Assembly (NCBI RefSeq): GCF_043641665.1
Contig: NC_092190.1
Location: forward strand, 12,708,048 to 12,772,047
Origin: Enoplosus armatus
Lineage: Eukaryota; Chordata; Actinopteri; Centrarchiformes; Enoplosidae
Direction: 5' to 3'
Length of the DNA stretch: 64,000 bases
Shown: positions 37,761 through 53,567 of the stretch, in pieces
How the letters are laid out: each line of letters opens with the position of its first letter
Position numbering within the stretch: the first letter of the stretch is position 1
Program-made: the position numbers and the translations under genes
The notes under the pieces: model-generated
Told to the model about the DNA's origin: nothing
Database searches by the model: none
What the model saw: only the letters and a program-made list of their open reading frames with translations

Positions 37761-38663
37761 TCAGACTTGTTTAAAGGAGACCAACTGCTGATGTTTGGCC
37801 CCTTCTAGAGTTTAAATGGTCTCTACACTGGGAGTGGCGTGCAGGAGTAGTGGTTTGAGAAGAGATTTGATGTAATCCACAGCTTATTTATTCACTATCA
37901 ACCCCTGAGTGAGCCTAGTTTATGTATTTGGCAGACATTCAAATGTGCATCTTGGCCCTCAGGCCTGCGCCCCATTATGTATCTAAAAGACTGAATACAG
38001 AGGAGCCTATGGAGGTTTCATTTTGTTCCCTTTAATGTTTGTCTGCTGCTGCTGCATTCTTTCTCCCTTGTAACTTTTACCACAAGTTGCAGCACTCTTG
38101 GCTAACAGGAGCCAAATTTACCTTGTTCATATGATTTTAATTTTAGCATCTCCTGCATTAAGCAGCCTTAGACATATGAAGATACACCACAACTGTGGCT
38201 CATTCTGATTTTACTATAGATTTAGTCTTTCTTGTTTCATATGAACACAGACATGTGAATTCAAATTATATGTGGCTTTTGGAAAAATGTTTTTCCATTT
38301 TGTAATTGAACATGCCTGACAGATGAAAAAATGTTCATCTACCTTTTACATTAAACAATATATGATTTACAGGTGACAACATAACTTCATCTGAAAGCAA
38401 ACAACCTAAAGGTGGAAATGTAACTTTGACACAGCAAATAGTAAATCTCAGGTTTTCATATTAAAACAAACGTAAGAAATATATATATTTTTATGTATAT
38501 TCACGTGAGTTTTACACATTGGAGTTTTAGTAAAGGTATTTTTTTTACATATTACTACAGATGCAGAAAACCAAACTATTAATATTAGTTGTCTCATTAG
38601 TTACTAACAGTTACTAAAGGTTACAGCCTCACTGGTGTGAGGGTGACTTTGATTCTGACTTCA

Positions 38664-38751
38664 TATTACCAGTCAAAGCTGTTTCAAAGCAAATTAGATC
38701 ATATAAGAAGCTGTAAGTACACAACTTTCATTAACATACAGTATAAACAGA
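38664..38751. mobile_element. Fragment of the hAT-type MITE family
   Basis: ATATAAGAAGCTGTAAGTAC followed by ACAACTTTCA and ACATACAGTATAAA is nearly identical to 33240-33291 inside the 32769-33577 copy. Both termini are missing, so this is an internal fragment. Confidence 0.75.
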
Positions 38752-39864
38752 TCCTGGATCTGGATCTGGATGGGTCGGAGGGAACGTAGAAATGACAGAG
38801 GTGATTCTTTAACAAGCAGCTTGACTGCTGGACCTCGGGGTGTTAACATCATGTGATGTGTGAAATCCAGACGGTGACTCTCTCTCCAGTGGGCACCGAG
38901 ATCAGATCCCTGTACAATACTCATTAGTCAACATGCTCTTCACCTCCATCGTCACATTTATCACAACGACACAGAAAACTTACTTGCACAAGCACATTAT
39001 ATGCTCATTAATAACCTGGTACAACATTCATCTTGCTGGGAGAAAATTAATTTCCTTGCTGTGGTGCACTTGTCCATTTAAACCAATTGTCAAATACCTT
39101 TTTCTTTGTTTTGCAGAGCAGGAGTTGCTCTTTCTCTTCAATCATAGTTAAAAAGCTAATGGGACAAATATTATTTTGCATTATATTAAACTGGCTGGAT
39201 ATCAAGAAATGGAACAGACTTTTTCCATAACAAACAAGTGAATATGCAGCATTAAAAAAAGAACAAAAACAAAAGTGCTTCCTTTTTAAAAGGCATATTT
39301 GCTGTTGAAAAAGTTCTTTGTCCACAGTTTAATCTGAATATGTAAAACACTGTCATTTGAATACCGGGATGCCTTTTAATAAAAAGGACTAAAGTGAGAT
39401 TTAGAATGAACAAGGTGATTAAGAGCGACTGTGCTGGACATTTATGTAGCAGGACTGCACATAATGAATAAAGATTCATGCTTTAGTTCCAAATTTAAAT
39501 TTTTGCTCAAAATGTGCCTGATGTAGTCAGCTTTTAATCACCTTACTGACAGGAGTAACTGCTTTCATTTAACCTTGACTGAAGATCATGAATTCTAAAG
39601 CATTTAATTGGATACGTCATTTAACAGAATGAACAGAGCAAATTTTCACCAATTCAAAGGCTCAGATTGACAGACAGTGGCAGTAAGACCCACCACAATT
39701 AAAGCTGATCTGTATTCACTGGCCCTGTCACCCATCGCCATTAGTGATGTGACTGTTTGATCATCTCTGCAGAGAAACTTTGCTGAACTTCACCTTGTTT
39801 TGAAAGGACCCGACGTTGAATGAAAGACGAAGGTTGAGGAGGGGAAGGGGCTCTGGAGGATAGT

Positions 39865-39865
<1 letters not shown>

Positions 39866-39903
<38 letters not shown>
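39866..39903. repeat. (CA)n microsatellite
   Basis: About 19 uninterrupted CA units in spacer. Confidence 0.97.
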
Positions 39904-39906
<3 letters not shown>

Positions 39907-40427
39907 TCTACCTCTGGGACCAAAGCTCCCTCTGATGCACCTCTGCTTTAACAGCAGTAACCATCCTGTAAAATTGACGTGACAGCACAAAAGACAACAG
40001 TGCAAGTCTCACACCATTATGTTTATTATCTCCATCAGTGGCTTAATTGAAATGTTTCAAAATCAGAAAATAACAATGCCATCTTTTTGAGACATTGGAA
40101 GTAATGGCTTTGTCTCGTCGCTCTCTGCAGACAATTGCCCCAGTGATGTGAAAAACTGTGTCAAGTGGTACACAGTGAAATGTGCGGCAGACACTTAATT
40201 GTTTTCCTGCCTTTGACTTCAGAGAGAACAAATTCAATCTGTGTGCCAGACATTTCCTCTGTGACTAAGCCTAACCAGCCAAAGCATGTTTGGTTAAGCA
40301 AGCAGCCCCAGGGTTAAATTTCAGATTTTGCAATTACAGTTTTTTTTTTTTTTTATATCCACAAAAATACAATGTGTTATTTAAATGAACATAGCTCTGG
40401 GATGTTTCTGTTAACCAGATCCAATAT

Positions 40428-40605
40428 AGTGGCTCTCAAAGTGAGGTCTGGGGACCCCTGTGGGCCCTTTGGAGTGCCCTGGGGGTTCTCCAGAAAAATG
40501 AATTGTAGATTAATTTCACTCTATTTTCATACAGGGAGAATAGATCGTCTGTTTTTGGGTCATCAACAAGACGTCTCTATATTTACTGTGGAGGTCTGAG
40601 ATGTT
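40428..40605. mobile_element. Repeat remnant with CTCAAAGTGAGGTCTGGGGA signature
   Basis: The signature GGCTCTCAAAGTGAGGTCTG followed by GGGACCCCTGTGGG is shared with a widely dispersed vertebrate DNA-transposon-derived repeat that I know as GGTTCTCAAAGTGGGGTCC.... The remaining part is diverged and its borders are unclear. I judge it probably hAT-related, at low confidence. Confidence 0.5.
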
Positions 40606-43148
40606 TTACTCAAATTGAGAATCCATAATATTTTAAGTGACAATCTGGAGTTTTGATCTGAATAACGTGTTTTAATATGTGCTAAATCTTTGAAACATTT
40701 ATACATGCTATGGTAGGGAGGCTAATAAGATGGATGGAGGATTGAAGCACGAAAACACACAAAGAATAATTAACCAAACGTTGAATCTGCATGATATCAC
40801 AGGCAACAACTAGAAACCAAATGCTTCTTTCTGTCCTCTTGGGAAAAAAATCTTCTGAAAGATTTTGCAACTGGGATGACAAACACTGCCTTATTCCAGC
40901 TGGATTTGATCAACGCTGACATTTTGAAACAGAAGAAAGGCATGTTAAAGGAAATGCAGATTAGGGTGACCAAATCAAATCCACTCAAGTGTTGTTCATT
41001 CTGCCCCGCCACAATACAAACCATGTGTGCTGCTTTTAAGTGGTGCAAATAATCTTAAGATTATAGAGTGGTCTCTGGTGCTAATTGTCTCAGAGCTGTT
41101 TTTCTTTTGTTCCCATTAATTCTTCCTTTAAGAGCTTTCCCCCCGAAATGTTTTAACTAGATTTTGTCAACTGTTAGCTTTGGAGATATTGTTTGATGGC
41201 AAATGTAATGAGGGAATCATCATTTCAACATGTGTGGTGAAACAGATCTCACAAATGTTCTCGAGGACAGCTGTCGTAACAGATTTGAAATGTTAAGAAG
41301 TTTATGCTGCCTCGGAGGAAAAGCACTTAGCGCCTGCTCGCTGATGTGTGCTGTTCTCATGCTCAGCGAGGGAAGAGTCTGACAACAGGTTTGAAGCATG
41401 AACAACTTCACAGCTTCCATATGAGATTCAACACAGATGCACTCAGCTACATACAAATGCTGTATTTGAAAAAAACACAGATTCAACATTTATTGATGTA
41501 CATATTTTGTTCTATAATATATTTAAAGTCCTCTTCCACTCAGACGTGTGTTGCTTATCGTTTCTTCACTCGGATGTTTTACCATCACTGTGCAGATTTA
41601 AACACTAGAAGGATATTTTCACATTCAGCTGCATCTACGCTCTCATCTTAAATCTGAGTTTAACACGTGGACATACGAGAGGATTTTGTGGCTTCACAAC
41701 TAGTTTGGCAGCCAATTGTACTCCAAAACTTGAAACATACAGTACAAACACTGAGAAAGGGCTTTTCAAGGAAGTAGGAAAGATCTTGTGTCCAGCAGTT
41801 AAACTATTGAAATGAACATATTTGCGTGTTCATAGTTTCCGGATTTTTTTGAAGAAATATAATAACTATGGAACTTTTGTTGTGGAAAAAAAACATATTA
41901 TTATTCCAAGAAGAGCATTTTTATATGTATCATATCATATCTTGAAGGGATCTTTACAGTAATCTCAAATAATGCACGTTTAATTTCAGACTGACAAACT
42001 GTCCAGCTGTAGCTCACTGCCACAGACTGTTTCTCACCTACAGCTCTCACGCCAACTTTTCTCAAGAGTTCTGCATCCACAACACACAGACTCCCATTGT
42101 TGCTATATATTTATATAAATAAATAAATACCTCTAAAGCAAACCGACATCGTCCCTCTTTACCTCCCAACACCCCTCCTCTCGCCTTGCCAACCAGCGAA
42201 GGCCATCACTTGTCTGGAGTTAATGGTGACGCAGGGCAGACCAGCATGCATAGGTGCTTTCATGACTGATTGATATTGTTGGGTTTAAGGCTATAATATT
42301 AAATAAATGGTCCATTCTAAAGGGCTCACGGGGGAATTTTGAAAATTCCTTGCTGTGAAACAAAAACTGACTCCTGCAGCACCTATTGGTTTGTAAGTGG
42401 TAGCCACAGAAGTAAGTCAGCACACTGCAGGAATACTGTAGCTATCACAACGAGGGTCTGTAATTATCATGCTGGATTTTAACCAGACACTGATGCATTT
42501 TGAAAATGATAGTGGCACTTATAATTGGTCCAAAATGCCCTGTTGGCCAGAGCAGGATTTTATATTGTTAAAGCAGAATTAACTAGAAACACTGTGTGTA
42601 TAAGATTTCTAGTGAACTCTTTCTCCTCAGCTTCCAGGAAAGAGTTTTTGTTTCCATGCTTTTTTGTTTCTGAGGCTGTAATGATTTTTGACAGCTAAAT
42701 TGATACGGCACTTCATCGTATTGCAAATGGAATGAGCACTTTTATCCTTTATGTTTTTGTAAATGTAAAGCCACAAGTTCAAAAGAAGTGACCTCGAGCG
42801 TGAATGCGGATTGATCTGAGGTTATGTATATTTCATGTGTTACTGATTTGTTTTGACAGCGTTACTCGGTGTATCCACTCCACTGAAAGTCGTCCCGGGC
42901 TTGTCCCGTTTGCCTGTAGCCTGGATTCATGGCCAGCAATGAATTGTGTGTTGAAGGGTCTGAAGGAGAGAGTTAATGAAGTAAAAATTAATGAAGCACG
43001 TGAGCACCACCATCTCAAGGCTGTAAGCTCCTCCATGCCCCATTTATAATGTATGATCTCAATAAAATCAATCCAATGTACCAGTTCTCACTTAGGGTAA
43101 GAATAGATTTACAGATTACAGCCCTGTGTTCCCCTGGTCATAATTACC

Positions 43149-43151
<3 letters not shown>

Positions 43152-43180
<29 letters not shown>
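43152..43180. repeat. (CA)n microsatellite
   Basis: About 14 CA units flanked by CT-rich sequence. Confidence 0.97.
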
Positions 43181-43182
<2 letters not shown>

Positions 43183-45127
43183 TCCCCTCCCCCTCATACA
43201 GTCAAAGAGTGCTGCTGGACTCCTTTAGAGAATTTAATGTGAAGTTTCACAACACTGTGCGCAGACAATGTCATCGTCCTCCTGACACATCTCTGAATAT
43301 TCAGCTCTGATGCCGCAGGTACAAAAACCGTCACAACCTTCTTCTTTAAAGACATGAGCTGGACCACAATGTACTGAATGTCGCACATTATTAAGACTCT
43401 TTGAGTGTCCCCTGGTTTGCAGAGCAGCATATTTGTGCTTTTATTTGATTAAATGTGTGTGATGTGTGAGGTGAAGCTCTGGTATCCCTTTCACTTTTTC
43501 TCCTCCACTCCTGAAGACTTGTTGAAAGTTGAAGGGAGATGAAGTGCAGCAAGTTGCCTGTATTAGAGCTCCCCCTTCAGGTGTCATGGAGAACTATATC
43601 AGGAGATTGAACCCTCCACATAATGAGAAGCAGCAGCGTTTCATTACAGTATGTCCACCTTATTTATCTGCAGCATTGATACATCATGAGCATCATTTTA
43701 GAGGCTTATATTCTTCTGTTTATCTTTTTGACAATGTTTTTGGTGAAAACTGCAAAGAAAACAAGATATAAGAAAAAAATAATTAAATATGCAATTAACA
43801 TCAACATAGTAATTATTCTTACTGTGTTGTATATTGTGCAAAATGTGCAGAGACACTCCTGAAATATCATCTTTATTATTTACAGCTCACTGTATACTTC
43901 TATACTGTACACTGCACACCCACTGTATATAAAGTGTGCATGAGGTTATTTGCATAATTTCTGCTCTGCATCATCAGCTGTCAGTTGTCTCACTCCTGCT
44001 GGAGCTGATGTTGTAAACTACGTGAAGCTGCAGCTCCGAGCGTTTTAAGTATAAACATCCACAATTACGGTTTAACGCATTTACAAAATGCATGAATCTC
44101 AAGTGGATAAGCAGCTGATTTTGTTTTTAGATAAACCCACACATGCTTTCGACAGCGCACACGAAAAACAGAATTGTCAAGTTCAGCTTCCTGATGTGCC
44201 TGCCCCTCCACCTCCATGAACAATTCTGTATTTATAATGTCATCTTATCACGCTCCCCTTGAAGGCAGCAGCAAGTGCACTTATGCCTTTCTTTGTTAGG
44301 GTGAGTTGGCAATTTCCTGTGAGATGGAGCAACTGCAGGCAGCCCTTTTCTTTGATAATGTCCCTGACACCTGGACCAAACTGCTGTTTCCATCACTTTG
44401 CAGGCTGGAACAGGAGGAAAGGAACATGTCATAAGCCTCCTGCCACCCAGAGTCACTCACTGTGCATTTAACAGCACTCTCCTCACCACACTTTCCAGTT
44501 GTAGAGGTCAGAGCCAGAGGGAGATTCTTGTGTGGAAAGTTGTCTCGCTGAGCTGCATCAAAACGTAGGAACAGCCGATATAACTCCTGTTTTTATCACC
44601 AGAGAAGTATTTACTCAATTATCTTGTATGTATTCACTGTAATAACTTAGCTTTACAGGGTGTACCACGTTGTACCATGTTACATTTGTACCATGTAAAG
44701 CTGGTTATTAAGCAGCAAGCCTGAAAGGGTGTTTATTACAGAGGCCTGACAGATTTATTCTAAATTATAATTAATCAGTTGATTTTGACCCACAGATTGT
44801 GATTGTGCCCTGTGAGTTTCATTTATTCAGCTTTTCTTCTGGCTCTACTACAATCACCGTAGACCTGCAGGACTCCCAAGCAAATTAACAGTCTTCACGC
44901 TACCCTGCAGCCATAATGAAAATATCAGTCAATCAAAACCCATATTATGCTGTGAAATCCTACCACGTATCTCCAGACCTGCATACAAATAGAAACTGCG
45001 GAATAAGCGCTCAACCTGTTTCAGCTTTATGGCTGGCAGTATATCAGTGGAACAATACTTAAAAGCCTTGCTGGGCTGAGCACGTCCACCTGAAGCACCA
45101 CTGTACTGAGATTTTCTACCCTGCTGA

Positions 45128-45560
45128 CTATTGACATGCAATAAAACAGATAATCTGGACGTTAAGATGCTTTGGGGGAATCCAGCCTTTATTCCTGGAG
45201 GTATAGGAGAGCAGGGCATGCAGGGATGTGGGGCCCATCTGTGACCTGTCTGCAGGTCCGGTGATGTATAGCTGTGGGCTGGACGGCCACCGCCAGGGCT
45301 GTGTGTTGCTGCTCAGTGTGCCATGGCACTCAGGGCACTTCAACCCCCAGTCCCTCCTTACAGGTACCCCGCAGCCCGCCACCGTGCGCTACTCATTTAC
45401 TGCTACACTGGTTTTCATAATTAGCGCCGCAAGGCCTCATTAAATCTGCTCTAATGAATAAATATTGTATTTCATAGCCTGATTACCAGATCAGCTCAAT
45501 GCTTGAGCGTTGTAAACAATTACTTCCCTAAATATTCATCACCCCAAAGTGGATGATCAT
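45128..45560. promoter_or_regulatory. Candidate conserved non-coding element G
   Basis: This is the most GC-rich patch of the intergenic region (about 45230-45400). It then changes sharply into TAAT-rich sequence (GCTCTAATGAATAAATATTG, CTAAATATTCATCACC). It is open on both strands over 70-84 codons, which argues against a specific coding frame. One minus-strand frame has a lone CPECH motif, too little to call a zinc protein. It may be a regulatory element or a decayed coding remnant. Confidence 0.35.
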
Positions 45561-46350
45561 TGGTATTTAATACAAGACTAGTATTTTCAAGTGCATCTTT
45601 ATTATACTAATAATAGTTTTTGAAATGTTCCTTTTGGAGGGAAAAAAGGAAGAAACAAGAGTCGTTTGTTAGAAGTTGTTTTCTTACTGTAGCCTTAAAA
45701 AGTGTTAGTATCATATGATGATGATGTTATTTATGCACCATTTTATCAATGCAGTACAATACAAAAACCCTGAATAAATACAATCTTTGATTGTGAAGCT
45801 TATGTTTTTGGTGTTAATTCAACAGCATGGTCATTTTTAGCCATTTACCATAATTAGTGCTCTAATGAATTACATTATATTAAGAGGTATTCCAAATATA
45901 ATGTTCTACTCATATAGTATATCTAAATGGGACTGATTGTTTTACAGATACTACAAATGTATCTAATAAACTGGTTATTCATTTTTGTATTCCTGGTCAC
46001 ATATGCAGTCATTATTTCACTGTTCTGTATTGTTGTGTCAATAATATTTTATTTTATTGTTTTGTTTCATTGTTGTGTAATTAACAAACACCAGATTCAC
46101 AGACTTAATTGGGAATATACAGTAATGACAGAAGACTACTTATTAGATTTGTAAATCGACACAATTATTTGATTTCAAAATCTTACAAGCTAGTTTACAG
46201 AACAGTTAATCAGTGTTTTCACACACAAAGTCACTTGAAAGTGTGAGTAAGTAAATACCATTAAATGTCTCAATCACTTGACTGTAAGTGATTGAGGCCT
46301 TAATGACAAATTCAAACCTGAAAGAAGTAGTTTGACATTTTGGGAAATAC

Positions 46351-46827
46351 TCTTTCTTGCTGAGAGTTAGATGAGAGGATTGATGCCACTCTCATGTTTG
46401 TGCCGTAAATATGTAGCTTGGAGCCAACTGCCAGGTAGCTTAGCTTAGCATAAAGACTGGAAACAGGGAAACAGCTAGCCTGGCTCTGTCCAGTGGTGAC
46501 AAAATCAGCTTACAGCCTCCATACTCACTGATTAACACGTTATATTTCATTTGTTTCATCCACACAAAAAGTGTAAAAACATTTTTATAACATAACATTT
46601 TACGGGGGGTTATGAGCCAGAATATTTTTTGGCTGGGCAGTTTGCCAGGCAACCACGTGAGACTCCAGAAAGTCACTGAATGAGGCGCATTTTGTTAACT
46701 TTGGAGACTAGCTGGTTTTCACGTTTGCAGCCTTTATGCTAAGCTAAGCTAACCAGCTACATACTTATCGTACAGTCAGGAGAGTGGTATCAATCTTGTC
46801 ACCTAACTCTCATCAAGAAAGCGAATA
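46351..46827. mobile_element. Long inverted-repeat MITE, common percomorph family
   Basis: The left arm (about 46351-46508) and right arm (about 46684-46827) are reverse complements with moderate divergence. Both read CTTTCTTG(C/A)TGAGAGTTAG near the outer end and TAGCTTAGCTTAGCATAAAG nearer the centre. The core (46509-46683) includes TTTTACGGGGGGTTATGAGC and TTGCCAGGCAACC. From memory this sequence is widely dispersed in percomorph fish. It has no coding capacity. The transcript of either strand would fold into a long hairpin. Confidence 0.8.
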
Positions 46828-46859
46828 AGGCTAGGTACCTAGCTAACCTTTGACTGAAA

Positions 46860-49370
46860 ACTACCCATATGACAAAAATATGGTTAATTTAATAAAAGAT
46901 AATCACATCCTATTTAACAATATTCTGCATGCATTGTGTGATTATGGCTAATGTTAGACATCTTTAGCTCTACTCTCTTGTGTACATTTCTATTCAGCAA
47001 TAGTCAGGACTCAGGTCAGTGACGGCGTGGCAGTAATGGAGGGGTGCTCCATTTGCGCCAAGGCATGGACAGTGACAGAAAACAACAACAAAGTTGAGGG
47101 TAAACAGTAATGTTGAAAGACTGACAGTCATCCTCCTCCAACACCACAAACCTTTCTAACACATATTCAGTCCCTGTAGCCATATTCTGAACATGTGACC
47201 CCTGAATCAGAAGAAGACAGGAACAGTGCTTTTACTTATTAGTGTGAACGCTGAGAAACTCCTCTCAGAGCCACTAAGACCAAGACAACAGGGGCATGAA
47301 GTCAGCCCACTCATAGGCTGCCACAGTGACATTATTTTACAGAACATTGTAAACTGTGTACTGTCTCTCTTAAATACTGTACTGATCATTTGGGTACTAA
47401 TTTAATGTCCATCCCTGATTTTGAAACAATCAGATTGATAAAAAAAATAATCAACAATTCTGATTCACTAGTTTCCAACTTCTCTAGTGTGAGGATTTTA
47501 AATTGGATAACTTTGGATTTTAGAGCGCTGGTCAGGTGGACTGTAATGGGCATTTCATTTCAATATTTTAATACTTTATAAACTATACTATTAATCAACA
47601 GATTAGCTGACAATGAAAACAATTGGTATGTACTAAATTAACATCAGGATTGTGCAAGAGCAGTGTACATACTAGATGCTTTCCTTACACTTGAAATGAT
47701 CAATTAATCACATTTTATTTCTGTAGTATTTTTAATGCAATTTAGTGCTGTTGTAAATTGTGATTATCTGACCTGTGACAGCCCCGTACAAGGATAGTGG
47801 CAAGATAACATTAGTCAGTGTTACTCTCTGAAGGAAAGCAAACTTACAGTAAACACTGACTGTAGCCAACATTGACGGGAACGTTAATAAACTTCCAGCC
47901 TTCAAGCTCCTTAAGATATTCAATCACCACCAGCATTCAGGATTTCTCCTCCATGTTTCAATAACAGTAATTACAGCTGCCACTGGTCTGGATAGAGTGA
48001 TGGTCAAGTCAAAGAAAACTGATAACATGATTCTGCAGTGATTAACGCTTTAATGAAAATGTATAGTCAACCCAATGAGCACAAAGCTAGCATCAGACTT
48101 GGACGCTTTGTCTCTTTTCTGGTGCAGAGAATCAAACCACAAAGCATCACCATAACAGATGTTAACATTAACAGGTCAGCTTTACTCTTCCTGTTCGCAG
48201 TGCAGTGCCTGATAAATACAAGCAGCAGTAAGATAACCTCCACCTGCCATTACATTGAAGAAGAGATCTCAACCGTTGATTATTTTGAAACAGTATCATA
48301 TAATCAGAGAACGTCCTGGTGCAGGTCGAATGAAGTACATTTCAAAGATGAACGACACAAAGGTTAATTCCATGTCATTTCGTGCAGAGTATTACACTTC
48401 TGAACAGAAAATGCAGGCCATAACTCTATTGCCACTTCAGTGGCACCTTCAACCATTCCTACTTAACAGTGTAAGGCAGAAAATGAGCCAAAGAGACTGG
48501 AGCAGAGCGAGAATGTGCTTTAACAGGATAAAATGATTTACAGGTATGAGATTCCCATTAGAGTGTGCTAATTGTTTCCACACCATTAGTGACAGTTATC
48601 TAATGAAGGATATTTAACCAGGCGCTGTAGTATATCACACAGTTCCTCTCGGGTTACTGAGAGGCAGTGGACCCCAGTCTATGTCCTTTCCACCTGCACC
48701 ACCTCAGTAGCATGCAGATCATTGAGTCATTCCTACAGGACATCCCAACTAAAGCAAACAGTTGTTTTTTTTGTTTTGTTTTTTACATTTACTTTCAGCA
48801 GATTTACAAAAGGCTACACAACTTGTAAAAACACAAGCATACATTTGCAACAAGAAAGAAAAAAAAAAAAGAAAAAGGCACAAAAATGGATCCCTTTGAG
48901 GCACATTCATGTCTAAGTGGGCTGTGTGAAATCTATACATTTAAAACAATGTAAATACAGTAGATCACCTAAACAAACCTGAATTTTTAACGCAGTATGT
49001 AGAATGACTCAGCCATAAAAAAATAAGGGATTTTTTTTTTTTTTTTTTTTTTTTAAACACATGGGAATATGTACATCAATCATCTTAAAATATTTAAGAT
49101 CACAGGGGGCTGTTAACAATTTATGGTTAAGACATAACCATATCATTTGTTTTTCTTAGTTTAGAATCAACCAGTCTTAATGTAAAGGGCTCAGCTCTTG
49201 AGAACAAGCAGGAAAAATGTGTGAGAACAAAAACAAAGTTTTAGGCTGGAGAGAACTGGTGTGTGTGCCTTCTCCAGATGTCAGTCAATGCTCAAAACGT
49301 ATGTGAAATGTCACAAACAGGAACAATAATAGGCACTGTGTAATAATGCTCGACACACTATGAACAATGT
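46860..49370. other. Spacer and probable cdca7 3' UTR
   Basis: No gene is supported here. The right end (from roughly 48.7 kb) may be the 3' UTR of minus-strand cdca7, but I see no clear AATAAA on that strand. A T run at 49031-49054 is a poly-A tract on the cdca7 strand. It could be a retroposed tail or plain low complexity. Confidence 0.45.
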
Positions 49371-49377
49371 TTGGACT

Positions 49378-49399
49378 GTGTGTGTGTGTGTGTGTGTGA
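49378..49399. repeat. (TG)n microsatellite
   Basis: About 11 TG units just downstream (on the minus strand) of the cdca7 stop codon, so probably within its 3' UTR. Confidence 0.95.
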
Positions 49400-49450
49400 G
49401 AGACACAGAACATGTCAGTCAGGCCCAGGATCAGCTGCTTCCTCAATACG

Positions 49451-52242
<2,792 letters not shown>

Positions 52243-52600
52243 TTTTTCTTTTAAAAGTCGTCCTAGATAAACAGAGACACACAAACACACCGTGCTGCAG
52301 CTCTGCAGTGAACAAAGCAGCTCCTGCAGCTGCAAGCTCAACTCTCTCTGTTCATTTCCCGCGCCACCGGAAAGTCCTGAAAGCTGTATAAAATGTAGTC
52401 ACGTAGTTCAACAAAACTGTAAACTTTCTGTAAAACACAGGAGGCCAAATTCATAACCTAAACTCGTTATGAACATTTTAAAACGTGTTCGATATTTATT
52501 TGAACAGTCAAACTTCACAAACTAATATATTTATGAGGCATTTAGTGAGCGAGAGCGATGTGTCTTCCATGTACTTTGCCGTGGCGCGAATTTTTTTCCT
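52243..52600 (-). promoter_or_regulatory. cdca7: cdca7 promoter with two E2F-type sites
   Basis: TTTCCCGCGCC at 52355-52365 is a textbook E2F site, about 115 bp upstream of the start codon. A second site, TTCGCGCC on the minus strand (52583-52590), lies about 345 bp upstream. No TATA box is evident. E2F control fits the S-phase expression known for CDCA7. The sites were seen directly; their use is inferred. Confidence 0.7.
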
Positions 52601-53320
52601 TGACAATTTGCATGCAAGGCGGGTAAAATGTTGAGCTCTTTCCAACTTTTCAACTAGTAAACAGGGTCAAATTTCAAAAGATAAGGCAGTGTTCAGACTC
52701 GAGTTCAGCAGTCACTTTCACGTTGCAGCAGGCAGGACATATTCAGTAAGGTAATATATGAAACTGTTCAGACTTTATAATATTTCTGTTTCTGTTGCAC
52801 TTTATGTGGGTTACAGATGATAAAGGGATTAAAAGAAGGAGATTCATTAGCAAAGGACATAAGATATAGTAATTGTACAATAACATATGGAAATAATATA
52901 CTAAAGCTGAATAAAAGGAATAAGAAAAGATATCACTAAAGACTGGCTACAAAACGAAGAGATAAGACATGTAAACGGCAGGAAGTGGTATTGGAGGAAA
53001 ACATAATAACCAGGCTGGGGTGTGGCACACCAGACCAAATAAAACTTTGCACTTCTGGGTTTATATAACCATTGTCAAACAATGGAATCAGTATCGTGTT
53101 ATATTTCTGTGCCCAAAATACTCTGCAGACGGAGACACACTGAAGAGGCAGCTAAGAAGGTGTGAATTTGAAGAATGAGTCTGAACATTTTATCCAATCT
53201 TGAGTGAGGGTGTTTATTTGGAAACTGGGCTGATAAATAGAATAATTTTTTATGCAACCATAGTGCTGGTTAATGCCATTTCATGGAAGAAAGAAAGTGA
53301 AGAACAAGGAGCGAATTGTC
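52600..53320. other. Short spacer between cdca7 and map3k20
   Basis: This is about 0.7 kb of AT-rich sequence between the cdca7 promoter and the 3' end of map3k20, which lies upstream on the same strand. No gene or repeat was recognised. Confidence 0.6.
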
Positions 53321-53327
53321 CATTTTT

Positions 53328-53369
53328 TTTATTAATAAATACAAGCTAAGTATAGGCTCATTATTTATT
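53328..53369 (-). terminator. map3k20: map3k20 (alpha form) polyadenylation signals
   Basis: Two AATAAA hexamers occur on the minus strand (53364-53369 and 53328-53333), 199 to 240 bases after the stop codon. T-rich sequence follows downstream. Either could end the long transcript. Confidence 0.65.
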
Positions 53370-53567
53370 AACCTGACAGGAGCCAGTTTTTAAAAAATAA
53401 ACACACATGGTCATACATACAGTATATACATCAGAGGCATCAGTGTGATTTTCTTAAAACAGGCAGCTCATGTTTGAACATGTAAGCAGACGTAAAAATA
53501 TGTAAAACCATTTCAGGGCATGACATGTTCAGCACACAAGAAGCTGTCGGCTCATGTGTGGCCCACA

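Larger units (their letters stand above)
38752..46320. other. sp3-cdca7 spacer, right part
   Basis: This is about 7.6 kb without a supportable gene. It contains two CA microsatellites, a repeat remnant at 40428-40605 and a candidate element at 45128-45560. A short TGGATC array sits at about 38756-38771, and TTGTACCATGT occurs twice at about 44664-44697. Otherwise it is unremarkable AT-rich sequence. Confidence 0.6.

Noticed and set aside
49031..49054. Poly-T run, possible SINE or pseudogene tail
   Set aside because: There is no element body, target duplication or RNA polymerase III boxes beside it.
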